Assembly: GCA_934680015.1 (NCBI GenBank)
Contig: CAKUSP010000003.1
Location: 143,772-207,771, forward strand
DNA length: 64,000 nucleotides
Source of the DNA: an uncultured Bacteroidales bacterium
GTDB taxonomy: Bacteria; Bacteroidota; Bacteroidia; Bacteroidales; UBA932
Direction: 5' to 3'
Of this stretch, positions 44,331 to 52,902 are shown in pieces. The first letter of the stretch is position 1, and each line of letters begins with the position of its first letter. The notes below the pieces were generated by a model that was not told the origin of the DNA, made no database searches, and saw only the letters and a list, made by a program, of their open reading frames with translations. The translations under genes were made by a program, and so were the position numbers.

Positions 44331-44445
44331 CGGCTCTAGAGAATGATATTACATTCGCACCTCAGTGCGAGCGGCGTAGATCGGGATGAAGCGTTAGCGG
44401 AATCAGTAGATCGAGAGCCGCTGGAAAATTGACATCGCGCTAACG
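44331..44445. other. GC-richer structured noncoding element, possible ncRNA or repeat
   Basis: Within an AT-rich gap this segment holds several nested inverted repeats: CGGCTCT (44331-44337) with AGAGCCG (44414-44420); a tetraloop-like hairpin TCGCAC-CTCA-GTGCGA (44355-44370); and CGTTAGCG (44392-44399) with CGCTAACG (44438-44445). The last stem crosses the first, a pseudoknot topology. GTAGATCG occurs twice (near 44376 and 44406). No protein frame longer than about 30 codons fits. Nature unknown: structured RNA, small mobile-element remnant or intergenic repeat. Confidence 0.4.
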
Positions 44446-44485
44446 TAGAAAAAATCACATTACCATACAAGTGTAAGAGAAACAA

Positions 44486-44668
44486 GTGAATCAAAGATCA
44501 GGTGTAAGCCAGTTTAGAGATACTGCATCTAGAAAGTATGAACCATCGAAAGCAAAACAAAAAAGAATGTTGAACCGAAAAAAGGTCTATTTTATGGCAA
44601 AAAACGTTAAATTTGTAAATACACGCTTGCACGATGGAAATAAGTTCGCAAGGTCGCGCAGCATTTAA
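44486..44668 (+). CDS. possible small basic protein (60 aa)
   Basis: A GTG-start frame, rich in Lys and Arg, ending in MAKNVKFVNTRLHDGNKF and RSRSI. An internal ATG at 44594 with AAAGG upstream would give a 24-residue product. No family recognised. It sits between the structured element and the next gene in the 626-bp gap. It may be a remnant or chance. Confidence 0.25.
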   Translation: MNQRSGVSQFRDTASRKYEPSKAKQKRMLNRKKVYFMAKNVKFVNTRLHDGNKFARSRSI

Positions 44669-44723
44669 CTATAAATAAAGCACTTACTTGCAAAACTTAA
44701 ATTTATAGTCATAGGCACTAATT

Positions 44724-45014
44724 ATGGGAATTTTTAATTGGTTCGGAGAAAGCCAGCACAGAGTATTCAATTATAAGCCCAGGTATTATGACCCGGAAAA
44801 AGAAGCGCTCAAGAAAAAATTCGGACACGTGGATGGATCACAAGAAAAAGATGACTATACCCCAGGAAGTTATCTAAAAGGAGCTTTTAGAAACGGTAAC
44901 TACAGCAAAGAAAAAGGCCATGCCACGAAGGCACAGAACATTATCGGAATCGTAGGCCTTATTCTTATCGCTGTAGTCCTAATATACATTACGAAATTCT
45001 ACGCTTTACTGTAA
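44724..45014 (+). CDS. small single-pass membrane protein
   Basis: 96 residues. An N-terminal soluble region rich in aromatic and charged residues (QHRVFNYKPRYYDPEKEALKKKFG in part) precedes one C-terminal transmembrane helix (about 70-92, IIGIVGLILIAVVLIYITKFY). This is a tail-anchored topology in the inner membrane. Similar proteins are found before tsaC/mutL in Bacteroidetes; function unknown. It is 5 bp before tsaC and likely heads that transcription unit. Confidence 0.75.
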   Translation: MGIFNWFGESQHRVFNYKPRYYDPEKEALKKKFGHVDGSQEKDDYTPGSYLKGAFRNGNYSKEKGHATKAQNIIGIVGLILIAVVLIYITKFYALL

Positions 45015-45018
45015 TACT

Positions 45019-45582
45019 ATGGATAACAACATTTTTGAAGCTATAAACATACTAAAAAAAGGCGGGCTTATACTTTACCCGACTGACACTATTTGGGGAA
45101 TTGGATGCGATGGAACTAACCCTGAAGCCGTAGAACGCGTATACAAGCTCAAAAATCGAGAAGACTCAAAAGCTCTAGTAATGCTCGCATCGGACCTCGA
45201 CATGGTGGCTCGCTATATTAAAGAAATTCCACAAATGGCTATCCAACTGGTAGAAGTCAATGACGCTCCCATGACCATCATCTACCCGGGAGCGATAGGA
45301 TTGGCCCATAATGCAATAGCCGAAGATGGCAGTGTAGGTATAAGAGTTCCGCTCAGCGGTAGTTGTCTAGAACTTGTTCAAAGATTCGGAAAACCACTTG
45401 TTTCTACTTCTGCCAATATATCTGGCGAACCTGCTCCAAAGTCTTTTGTAGACATTTCCCCATCCATCAAAGACGGAGTGGACTTCATTCTTCCCCAAAG
45501 CCCTAACGACCATGATGGAAATAAAGCCAGTCAAATCATCAAAGTAGCCCTTGATGGGGAAATTAAAATAATTAGAGGATAG
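45019..45582 (+). CDS. tsaC: L-threonylcarbamoyladenylate synthase
   Basis: 187 residues, YrdC/Sua5 fold. Makes threonylcarbamoyl-AMP for the t6A modification of ANN-decoding tRNAs. Motifs: YPTDTIWGIGCD, KLKNREDSKALVML and VSTSANISGEPAP with the nucleotide-binding STSAN. Short form without the Sua5 C-terminal domain. tsaE, another enzyme of the pathway, is at 52298-52723. Confidence 0.93.
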   Translation: MDNNIFEAINILKKGGLILYPTDTIWGIGCDGTNPEAVERVYKLKNREDSKALVMLASDLDMVARYIKEIPQMAIQLVEVNDAPMTIIYPGAIGLAHNAIAEDGSVGIRVPLSGSCLELVQRFGKPLVSTSANISGEPAPKSFVDISPSIKDGVDFILPQSPNDHDGNKASQIIKVALDGEIKIIRG

Positions 45583-45586
45583 CAAA

Positions 45587-47380
45587 ATGGGGGTAATTCA
45601 GGTCTTACCGACACAACTATCGAACATGATCGCTGCAGGAGAAGTGGTCCAAAGGCCATCTTCTGTGGTTAAAGAGTTATTGGAAAATGCTGTAGATGCT
45701 GGAAGCAGTCAAATTAACCTGATAATAAAAGATGCCGGAAGGACGCTAATCCAAGTTATCGATAATGGTTGCGGAATGTCAGCAGATGACGCTATAAGGT
45801 GCTTTGGAAGACACGCCACTTCGAAAATTTCTAACCAGGACGATCTTGAAAACATCCACACATTCGGATTCAGAGGTGAAGCATTGGCCTCAATAGCTGC
45901 AGTTTCACAAGTCACGCTCAAGACCAAAACGGATACTGACGAGGTAGGCACACAAGTCCTTATGGAAGGAGGTGACATTATAGAACAAAAGTCTATAAGT
46001 CAAGCACGTGGAACTTCCATTGAAGTGAGAAATCTATTCTACAACACTCCAGCGAGACGCAAATTTCTCAAATCTGATAATGTAGAATTCCGACACATAA
46101 TGGAGGAATTCACAAGAGTGGCCATAACACGACCAGATCTAAATTTTTCTCTATCCCACAATGGGAAAGATGTCCTTTTACTAAAAAAAGTTCCTGGGCT
46201 TAAATTCAGAATACTTGACCTACTAGGTTCAAGTGTAGTAGGCGATGTGGTGGATTTGAATTATCAAACCTCCGCCATATCCATAACTGGTTATATAGGA
46301 GCTCCGAAGAACGCTAAAAAATCTCTTGGCAACCAATTCCTATTCGTAAATGGCCGCTATTTCAAAAGCGCCTATCTACATAAAGCCATAATGAACGCTT
46401 ACGCTGAAGTTATCCCTGATGGACTAACCCCATCATACTTCATCTTCCTAAATGTAGAACCACAAAGCATAGATGTCAATATTAGTCCGACTAAGACAGA
46501 AGTAAAGTTCGAAAATGACTCCATGATTTTTCAAACTCTATATGCCTGCATAAGAGAGACATTAGGCCGTAATGGATTTGGAGACATGATAGATTTCGAT
46601 GCTGGCTCTGCAATCACAAATATGCCCACTATAAACGACTTTTCATCTGGATTTAAAAATTCAGAGATTTCTGCCGCTATAGATTTTGAAAGTGATTATA
46701 ATCCTTTCGATACGCCTAAAACATTACGAGAAAGGCCTGCAACAAACACCTACAACCCTTATACACCTCCCAAGCAAGACTACAAAGCACTTTTCGAACA
46801 ATCCAACATACAGGAAGATGCAGTTACGCAATTCATAATAGCCAAAAAATACATTTGCACGCAAACAAATAACGGCTTTATATTGACCAATATACATAGA
46901 GCACAAAGTAGAATTCTTTACGAGCAGATGCTTGCCGCCATACGCAATGAAAAGCCAGTGTGCCAAACAGCCCTTTTCCCAATCCAGATACAAATAGCAC
47001 CTTCCCTCATCCCCCTAATAGAAGAGCATGCTGAATTATTAGATAAATTAGGCTTCAGTATTAGAATATTTGGCACTAATACCATAATCATAGAAGGATT
47101 ACCCGAAGGCTATAACTTTGACGAAAGCACCGTACGCAGTGTAGTGGCAGACTTATTGCAAATATTAGAAGACGAGCATCACTCTCTTCCAGAGATAATG
47201 CAGAGTGACATAGCCAAAAGGTTATCTGAGTTAAAGGTTAGTCGTGACATTCCTTTGACTCAATTAGCTATGAAAAGCCTGATTGAAAGATTAAAATTAT
47301 GCGATAATTCAGAATATACACCTTCAGGCAAAAGGATTTCAAAACTTATCACCATTGATGATATAGAAAAATTATTTTAA
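45587..47380 (+). CDS. mutL: DNA mismatch repair protein MutL
   Basis: 597 residues. N-terminal GHKL ATPase (1 to about 330): ELLENAVDAGSS, IDNGCGM, GFRGEALASI. Linker about 330-410 and C-terminal dimerisation domain about 410-597. The endonuclease motif DQHAxxE found in most MutL without MutH is NIHRAQS at 435-441, so the acidic metal ligands are missing; the usual CPHGRP motif near the end reads TPSGKRI. Thus probably no endonuclease activity. The stop overlaps the rhomboid start by one base (TAATG). Confidence 0.94.
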   Translation: MGVIQVLPTQLSNMIAAGEVVQRPSSVVKELLENAVDAGSSQINLIIKDAGRTLIQVIDNGCGMSADDAIRCFGRHATSKISNQDDLENIHTFGFRGEALASIAAVSQVTLKTKTDTDEVGTQVLMEGGDIIEQKSISQARGTSIEVRNLFYNTPARRKFLKSDNVEFRHIMEEFTRVAITRPDLNFSLSHNGKDVLLLKKVPGLKFRILDLLGSSVVGDVVDLNYQTSAISITGYIGAPKNAKKSLGNQFLFVNGRYFKSAYLHKAIMNAYAEVIPDGLTPSYFIFLNVEPQSIDVNISPTKTEVKFENDSMIFQTLYACIRETLGRNGFGDMIDFDAGSAITNMPTINDFSSGFKNSEISAAIDFESDYNPFDTPKTLRERPATNTYNPYTPPKQDYKALFEQSNIQEDAVTQFIIAKKYICTQTNNGFILTNIHRAQSRILYEQMLAAIRNEKPVCQTALFPIQIQIAPSLIPLIEEHAELLDKLGFSIRIFGTNTIIIEGLPEGYNFDESTVRSVVADLLQILEDEHHSLPEIMQSDIAKRLSELKVSRDIPLTQLAMKSLIERLKLCDNSEYTPSGKRISKLITIDDIEKLF

Positions 47381-48084
47381 TGTACTACAATTACAACAAC
47401 ACTCGCGGGGGATTTTTCAGTAACGTTCCGCCTGCCACAAAAAATTTGATAATCATAAATACACTGGTTTTTTTAGCAACGCTAATAAACCAAAATTTTA
47501 TGTACAGCACATTTGCCCTATACTATCCTAGTTCCCACTATTTTCACTGGTGGCAGCTTATCACTCATATGTTTATGCATGGAGGTATATGGCACCTATT
47601 CTTCAATATGTTCGCACTTTATACTTTCGGAACACCTGTTGAAAGGACTATTGGCACTCAAAAATTCCTTATACTATACTTTGTGGCTGGATTGGGAGCA
47701 GTTGCACTCCATTTCGGAGTAATGAATCTTCAACTTGCTTCTCTTGAAGCAAAAATCGCAAGCGGATCTGCCGCTGCGCTACAAACGTACGCATCTCTTA
47801 AAAGTGTACCTACCGTAGGTGCATCAGGTGCCATATATGGAATCTTGATTTCATATGCCTTAATATACCCACAAAGTCGGCTGACACTTATTTTTCCGCC
47901 TATAACCCTAAGCGCAAAAAGTTGGGTGATTATATTTGCCGTTATTGAACTATTTACCGGCATACGCGGGTTCAATGATGGTGTAGCTCACTTTGCCCAT
48001 ATCGGTGGTATGCTCTTCGGATGGCTTCTTATATTGTATTGGCGTAAAAAGAACAAGTTATTTACCGGATACATGAGAAACTAG
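47380..48084 (+). CDS. rhomboid-family intramembrane serine protease
   Basis: 234 residues with about six transmembrane helices. The catalytic dyad is Ser149 (GASGAIYG) and His207 (AHIGGMLFG); the loop 1 WR-like region and HMFMHGGIWHLFFNM are also present. Cleaves membrane-protein substrates within the inner membrane; substrates unknown. Between mutL and rsmE in a tight run. Confidence 0.93.
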   Translation: MYYNYNNTRGGFFSNVPPATKNLIIINTLVFLATLINQNFMYSTFALYYPSSHYFHWWQLITHMFMHGGIWHLFFNMFALYTFGTPVERTIGTQKFLILYFVAGLGAVALHFGVMNLQLASLEAKIASGSAAALQTYASLKSVPTVGASGAIYGILISYALIYPQSRLTLIFPPITLSAKSWVIIFAVIELFTGIRGFNDGVAHFAHIGGMLFGWLLILYWRKKNKLFTGYMRN

Positions 48085-48089
48085 GCACT

Positions 48090-48800
48090 ATGGAGATCTT
48101 CTTCGGACAGCTTATTAATGCCGACACCATACAGTTCGATGCACAAGAAAGCCTACATATGGTTAAAGTTATGCGTCATAAAGAAAATGACCGCATCTAT
48201 GCGATGGATGGCTCTGGGGTTCTATTCGAATGTATCCTTTTAACGGCAAATTCTAACAGTGCGTCTGCACACATCCTTTCTTCAACTCATGGATGGGGCA
48301 CCCACAAGTACGATCTAACACTAGCCGTTTGCCCGACTAAAAATAACGAGCGATTCGAATGGTTAGGGGAAAAGGCCACAGAAATAGGCATTGACACATT
48401 AGCCCCTATTATAGGCGAAAAATCCGAAAGGAAAGTCTACAAAATTGATAGAATGAAACGCATTGTTATCAGCGCAGCTAAACAATCCTTAAAAGCCAAA
48501 ATCCCCGCCATCGAGGAGCCACAAAGCGTTATTGATTTTATCAAAAAAGTTCCATCTGATGCCCTAAAACTAATAGCGCATTGCTTCGAAGGGGAAAAAA
48601 TTTCAATCAAGGAGGCTTTGGAAAAATCCACATCGGATCAAATCGTCATTATGATAGGGCCAGAAGGAGATTTTTCAACAAGAGAAATAAACGAAGCCCT
48701 TAAAAATGGGTTCATCCCTGTTCATATGGGGAACTCTCGGCTAAGAACAGAAACTGCAGGACTTTGCGCTGTATTTAGTGTATATAATAAATACATGTAA
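48090..48800 (+). CDS. rsmE: 16S rRNA m3U1498 methyltransferase
   Basis: 236 residues. SPOUT-fold methyltransferase. N-terminal PUA-like domain (about 1-70; HMVKVMRHKENDRIYAMDG) and a C-terminal knotted SAM site: KATEIGID, IGPEGDFSTREI and MGNSRLRTETAGL. Typical length. 5 bp after the rhomboid gene. Confidence 0.93.
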   Translation: MEIFFGQLINADTIQFDAQESLHMVKVMRHKENDRIYAMDGSGVLFECILLTANSNSASAHILSSTHGWGTHKYDLTLAVCPTKNNERFEWLGEKATEIGIDTLAPIIGEKSERKVYKIDRMKRIVISAAKQSLKAKIPAIEEPQSVIDFIKKVPSDALKLIAHCFEGEKISIKEALEKSTSDQIVIMIGPEGDFSTREINEALKNGFIPVHMGNSRLRTETAGLCAVFSVYNKYM

Positions 48801-48803
48801 AAA

Positions 48804-49298
48804 ATGTACATTGGAGTTATCAGTGACACTCACGGAGTATGGAGCCCAGAATTCAAGACATTTTTAGAGCCAGTGGACGAAATCTGGCATGCAGGAGACT
48901 GGGGTGGAGGTCTTGAATTTGCAAAAAAGATTTCAGATTGGAAAAAGACCATCGGGGTATATGGTAATTGCGATGGACAAGACATACGATTCGAATATCC
49001 CGCATTCCAAAGCTTCATATGCGAAGGCATGAATGTACTTATGACACACATAGGCGGATATCCTGGCAAATACGATATTAGAGCCCTAAGACTTATAGAA
49101 CAATTCCGTCCTACCCTATTCGTATGCGGTCACTCCCATATTTTGAAAGTTCAGTACGATAATCATTTCAATATGCTGACTATCAATCCTGGAGCATGCG
49201 GACTTCAAGGATGGCAAATAGTAAGAACCGCACTTAGATTTAAAATAGACAATGCTAAGATCTCCAATATGGAGGTATATGAATTAAACCGAAGGTGA
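48804..49298 (+). CDS. YfcE-type metallophosphoesterase
   Basis: 164 residues. Calcineurin-like phosphoesterase with ISDTHG, AGDWG, YGNCDG, THIGG and GHSHI supplying the dinuclear metal ligands. MJ0936/YfcE relatives hydrolyse phosphodiesters in vitro, with no settled physiological role. 3 bp after rsmE. Confidence 0.9.
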   Translation: MYIGVISDTHGVWSPEFKTFLEPVDEIWHAGDWGGGLEFAKKISDWKKTIGVYGNCDGQDIRFEYPAFQSFICEGMNVLMTHIGGYPGKYDIRALRLIEQFRPTLFVCGHSHILKVQYDNHFNMLTINPGACGLQGWQIVRTALRFKIDNAKISNMEVYELNRR

Positions 49299-49299
49299 C

Positions 49300-50658
49300 A
49301 TGGCTAAAGAAAAAACAATCTGGTATTGCACGAATTGTGGCTATGAAAGCCCTAAATGGATGGGGCAATGCCCAGCCTGCAAAGAGTGGAACACAATGGT
49401 GGAAGCACCAATAAAAGCCCAAAGTGCGAAATCATCCTTTAAATTAAGAGAAGCATCACATACACCCATTCTACTTAAAGATATACAAAACGGCCAAGAA
49501 CAACGCAAAAGTCTTGGGAATGGAGAATTAGACCGGCTCTTAGGCGGAGGAATAGTCCCCGGGTCACTGGTGCTGATAGGAGGGGAACCTGGTATTGGCA
49601 AATCCACACTTTCGCTACAGATTCCCTTATATAGCAAAGAATTAAAAACGCTATATGTCACAGGAGAGGAAAGCGAAAAACAAGTAAAAATGAGAGCGGA
49701 CAGACTTGGAGGAGATGCGACACTATGCTCTATATATGCGCAGACGCGAATGGATGATATCATCGAACAAGCGCAAAAATTTGCACCGGATTTAATGATC
49801 GTCGATTCTGTCCAAACCATGTATTGTGACAATGTCGAATCGAGTGCAGGTTCAGTCTCTCAGATTAAAGAAGTGGCCTCCAGGCTTTTGCGTTTCAGCA
49901 AAGAAAGCGGAACGCCTGTCATACTTATAGGTCATATAACCAAAGATGGCTTTATCGCAGGACCTAAAATATTAGAGCATATAGTAGATGTAGTTCTTCA
50001 ATTCGAAGGAGAAAATAAAGGAGCCTACCGAATTATGCGTTCGATTAAAAACCGTTTCGGTTCTACCTCCGAACTCGCTGTTTTTGAGATGACTGGGCAT
50101 GGACTTAAAGAAGTGGCCAATCCTTCCGAAATGCTAATTCCCCTGCATGAACAAGGCCTGAGCGGCACCGCCATCTGTGCAATACTTGAAGGCAATAGAC
50201 CTCTGCTATTTGAAGTTCAAGCATTAGTTTCCAGTGCCGCCTACGGGACAGCTCAACGATCAGCCACAGGGTTCGATGTAAGAAGACTAAATATGCTACT
50301 CGCCGTACTAGAAAAAAGAGCAGGGTTTAAACTTGGGGCCAAAGATGTCTTTCTTAATATGGCGGGGGGACTTAAAGTATCTGACCCGGCTTGCGATTTA
50401 GCCATAATATGCGCTGTTCTGTCTTCCAATTTTGATTTCGCACTACCTGGCGACTATTGTTTCGCTGCTGAAGTAGGACTAAGCGGAGAGATAAGGCCTG
50501 TGGCACAAGCAGACAGACTGGTAAAGGAAGCTGCAAGGCTTGGATTCAAGAAAATATTCGTAAGTTCTTATGCCTCACTGGATACTACGAAAAAGCCCGG
50601 CATAGAGATAGTGCGTGTCCCAGATGTAAAAACACTTGTTAGAATTTTGTTTAAATAA
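49300..50658 (+). CDS. radA: DNA repair protein RadA (Sms)
   Basis: 452 residues. Helicase-like RecA relative that promotes branch migration in recombination. N-terminal zinc finger CTNCGYESPKWMGQCPAC, Walker A GGEPGIGKST, the RadA-specific KNRFG motif (IKNRFGSTSEL), and a C-terminal Lon-protease-like domain with a GLSGEIRPV segment. 1 bp after the phosphoesterase gene. Confidence 0.96.
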   Translation: MAKEKTIWYCTNCGYESPKWMGQCPACKEWNTMVEAPIKAQSAKSSFKLREASHTPILLKDIQNGQEQRKSLGNGELDRLLGGGIVPGSLVLIGGEPGIGKSTLSLQIPLYSKELKTLYVTGEESEKQVKMRADRLGGDATLCSIYAQTRMDDIIEQAQKFAPDLMIVDSVQTMYCDNVESSAGSVSQIKEVASRLLRFSKESGTPVILIGHITKDGFIAGPKILEHIVDVVLQFEGENKGAYRIMRSIKNRFGSTSELAVFEMTGHGLKEVANPSEMLIPLHEQGLSGTAICAILEGNRPLLFEVQALVSSAAYGTAQRSATGFDVRRLNMLLAVLEKRAGFKLGAKDVFLNMAGGLKVSDPACDLAIICAVLSSNFDFALPGDYCFAAEVGLSGEIRPVAQADRLVKEAARLGFKKIFVSSYASLDTTKKPGIEIVRVPDVKTLVRILFK

Positions 50659-50740
50659 GTACTAAAACTACCCTAGCGGTTCTAATTATCTCAATTTTTA
50701 CTATATTAGCACTATGTTTAACTTTTAAAACACAGTTACT

Positions 50741-51031
50741 ATGGAGATTAGAATCAAAGCTCTTAAGTTCGATGCTAGCGAGAAGTTACTCTCATTTGTC
50801 GAAAAAAAAGTCGCTCGTATTGAAAAATTCTTCGATAGTGCTACACAAGTAGCTGAAGTGACTCTCGAAGATACAAAAGAGGGGAAAAAAGCTAAACTAA
50901 AAGTCCATATTCCTGGCGACGACCTCTTAATCGAATGTATTTCAGACACTTTCGAGAATTCTATTACGGCTTGTGTAGATGCCATGAAAGAAAAACTAAC
51001 CCGTTCTAAAGAGAAATCACTAAAATTTTAA
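50741..51031 (+). CDS. hpf: ribosome hibernation-promoting factor, short form
   Basis: 96 residues, HPF/RaiA (YfiA) fold. Binds the 30S decoding region in slow growth or stress. Begins MEIRIKALKFDASEKL, with the beta-alpha-beta pattern and the basic helix (KKVARIEKF). Short form lacking the dimerising C-terminal domain. Preceded by an 82-bp gap, so it probably has its own promoter. Confidence 0.9.
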   Translation: MEIRIKALKFDASEKLLSFVEKKVARIEKFFDSATQVAEVTLEDTKEGKKAKLKVHIPGDDLLIECISDTFENSITACVDAMKEKLTRSKEKSLKF

Positions 51032-51051
51032 AGGCTTTAAATTTTTCTTTT

Positions 51052-51086
51052 CTAAAAAAAACAGTCCGAAGGGACGTAATTTTTTG
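51052..51086 (+). terminator. probable terminator of hpf
   Basis: A small hairpin (AGTCC-GAA-GGGAC region) flanked by an A run on the left and GTAATTTTTT on the right, 20 bp after the hpf stop. The flanking A and T runs extend the stem. Confidence 0.55.
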
Positions 51087-51098
51087 AAATAACAAGTA

Positions 51099-51137
51099 AT
51101 ACTTTGCAGTTTTGCACAAACAATAACTGCAAAGTAT
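51099..51137 (+). promoter_or_regulatory. 13-bp perfect inverted repeat over promoter and start codon
   Basis: Arms ATACTTTGCAGTT (51099-51111) and AACTGCAAAGTAT (51125-51137), perfectly complementary, with a 13-nt spacer. The right arm ends in the first two bases of the lipoprotein's ATG (51136). A possible promoter is TTTG (51083-51086) with CAGTTTTG (51107-51114), 20 bp apart, so the left arm overlaps the -7 region. This is the layout of a repressor operator; as RNA it would enclose the start codon. Confidence 0.65.
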
Positions 51138-52314
51138 GAAACAACTTCTTTCGTTAACAATTTGCGCAGGACTGTTTTTCGCCTGCGAGAAGGCTGATAG
51201 GACTTCCAGTCTTGTCTCCATTAGCCGTGGGAATGACTTCTCACGTCCAGATAAAGAAGAAAATCTTCCGCAAGAAGAATTGCCCAACCTACCAGAAGGC
51301 AAAAGCCTTTATGTATGTGGTGTGGATTATTCACACGATGGAACCACTGAATTGGTACTTTTCAAAGATGGCATTAAACTACACGCCTATCAGTGTTCTA
51401 ATAAGACGTTAATAAGCGAAGATGCAGATAGTCATTTCCTTATCAATGGAGATTTATACACCAGTTATATCTATAAAGGTAAAACATACCTATCTAAAAA
51501 CGGGGAAATTCTCTTTCAGCTTGATGGAGAAGAATATATTAGAAGCATACTCATTTTAGATGACATCATCTGGAGTGCAGCCATTCCCACTTCAAGCAAT
51601 GGATTTAACATAAGGAAAAATGGAGTAAGCGTGTTTTCAAAACAAGATGGCACGATTAAGGAATTCTATATAGACGAAAGCAACATCTGCTTTGAATATC
51701 AAACCGATTGGGAAGGGGGAAAGCAAATTTTCCTGGTTAAAAACACTATAGAAAGTGCTCTAAAAGCCCAATATGGGGCGGAACTTCTTTGTGCCAGATT
51801 CCACCAAGGCAAAATATGGTATCTAGAATATGGCACTCCTTACTATATACTTCACTCGGATAGTCAAGCATATAACATTCCACAAACTTATGGATTTGAA
51901 TATACGGATTCGGAATTACACCCGTTAGAAAATGGGGCATGCGCTGCAATCATTCATCTAAAATCCAACTACTCCCCTATGGTTGCTGATTATATATGCA
52001 AAACGGATACTTCCTGGATTGAGGGATCGGGAACCATGTGTCATTATTATATGTCCCAATACCCAGAAAGGAAAGTCTGCCTTGATAAAGATAGAACTTC
52101 TCTTATAATAACTGGAAGCGATAATAGTTCTATCTCCATGGCAAATACATACATGTCCACTGAAAGATGTGGTGTACAAGAAAATGGCAAACTATTTTTG
52201 GGCTTAAACTTTAAAAAAGAAAATCTTCATCCAATTATCTGGTCAGAAGGCAATTCAACAACCTATAACATAAAGGGTTATATTACCGGAATATGCTTTA
52301 GTCCTCCCAAGTAA
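51136..52314 (+). CDS. lipoprotein of unknown function
   Basis: 392 residues. Signal peptide with lipobox FFAC (Cys17) and an acidic linker, then a repetitive beta-rich region. Short repeats of the type LFKDGIKLHAYQ, KNGEILFQLDGE and RKNGVSVFSKQDG resemble beta-propeller blades. I do not recognise a named family. It is likely on the outer membrane. The leader has a 13-bp palindrome suggesting tight control. Its 3' end overlaps the convergent tsaE gene by 17 bp. Confidence 0.7.
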   Translation: MKQLLSLTICAGLFFACEKADRTSSLVSISRGNDFSRPDKEENLPQEELPNLPEGKSLYVCGVDYSHDGTTELVLFKDGIKLHAYQCSNKTLISEDADSHFLINGDLYTSYIYKGKTYLSKNGEILFQLDGEEYIRSILILDDIIWSAAIPTSSNGFNIRKNGVSVFSKQDGTIKEFYIDESNICFEYQTDWEGGKQIFLVKNTIESALKAQYGAELLCARFHQGKIWYLEYGTPYYILHSDSQAYNIPQTYGFEYTDSELHPLENGACAAIIHLKSNYSPMVADYICKTDTSWIEGSGTMCHYYMSQYPERKVCLDKDRTSLIITGSDNSSISMANTYMSTERCGVQENGKLFLGLNFKKENLHPIIWSEGNSTTYNIKGYITGICFSPPK

Positions 52315-52723
52315 TGGTTCGTGAGAGATCGTTATTTACCTCTATATACACTTTTAATGTATTTTCTGGAAGTAAATCTTCTATATTCTCTGGCCATTCT
52401 ATTATGCACATGTATCCAGTATCAAGATAATCATATAAACCTATATCCAAGGCTTCTTCCAAATGCTCAATTCTATAAAAATCAAAATGATATACCGATT
52501 CCCCATTGGCAGTCTTATATTCATTTACAATGGAAAAAGTAGGCGAACTGACGGCATCGTCCCTAATGCCCAATTGATGGCAAATAGCAGCCGTAAAGGT
52601 GGTCTTCCCTGCTCCCATAGGGGCATAAAAGGCTATAAGGTTATGGCCTTTCGCCATGTCAAGAAACTCTCTTGCAGCAGTTTGAATCTCTGAAAGATTC
52701 CTTATAGTTATGCTTCTTTTCAT
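52298..52723 (-). CDS. tsaE: tRNA t6A biosynthesis ATPase TsaE
   Basis: 141 residues from the ATG at 52723, which follows AAAGGAA; a start 27 bp upstream lacks such a site. ATPase that supports TsaD-TsaB in t6A formation. Walker A APMGAGKTTF, switch region AVSSPTFSIVNEY, HFDFYRIE and IIEWPENI. A TAATTTTG box is at 52748-52755. Confidence 0.93.
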   Translation of the reverse strand: MKRSITIRNLSEIQTAAREFLDMAKGHNLIAFYAPMGAGKTTFTAAICHQLGIRDDAVSSPTFSIVNEYKTANGESVYHFDFYRIEHLEEALDIGLYDYLDTGYMCIIEWPENIEDLLPENTLKVYIEVNNDLSRTITWED

Positions 52724-52747
52724 TAAAATTTCCTTTAAAATAATACG

Positions 52748-52755
52748 CAAAATTA
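52748..52755 (-). promoter_or_regulatory. -7 promoter box (TAATTTTG) for tsaE
   Basis: Exact TAnnTTTG match on the minus strand, 24 bp before the tsaE ATG, in the divergent gap with comM. Confidence 0.55.
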
Positions 52756-52902
52756 CAGTTTTATTTTGAAACTTTCAGCCCATTTGAAGTATCACATATC
52801 ATGAAGTGTAGTTCCATAAAGTTCCCGAAAACAATTCAGTTTACTGTTTGAAAACTACCTAAAAATATGTTTTGAAATAATTCTGAGAAAAAATATAAAA
52901 TT

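Noticed and set aside
44486..44668. Transposase remnant
   Set aside because: The basic short frame and nearby inverted repeats raised the idea, but no transposase motif, target duplication or matching terminal repeats are visible.
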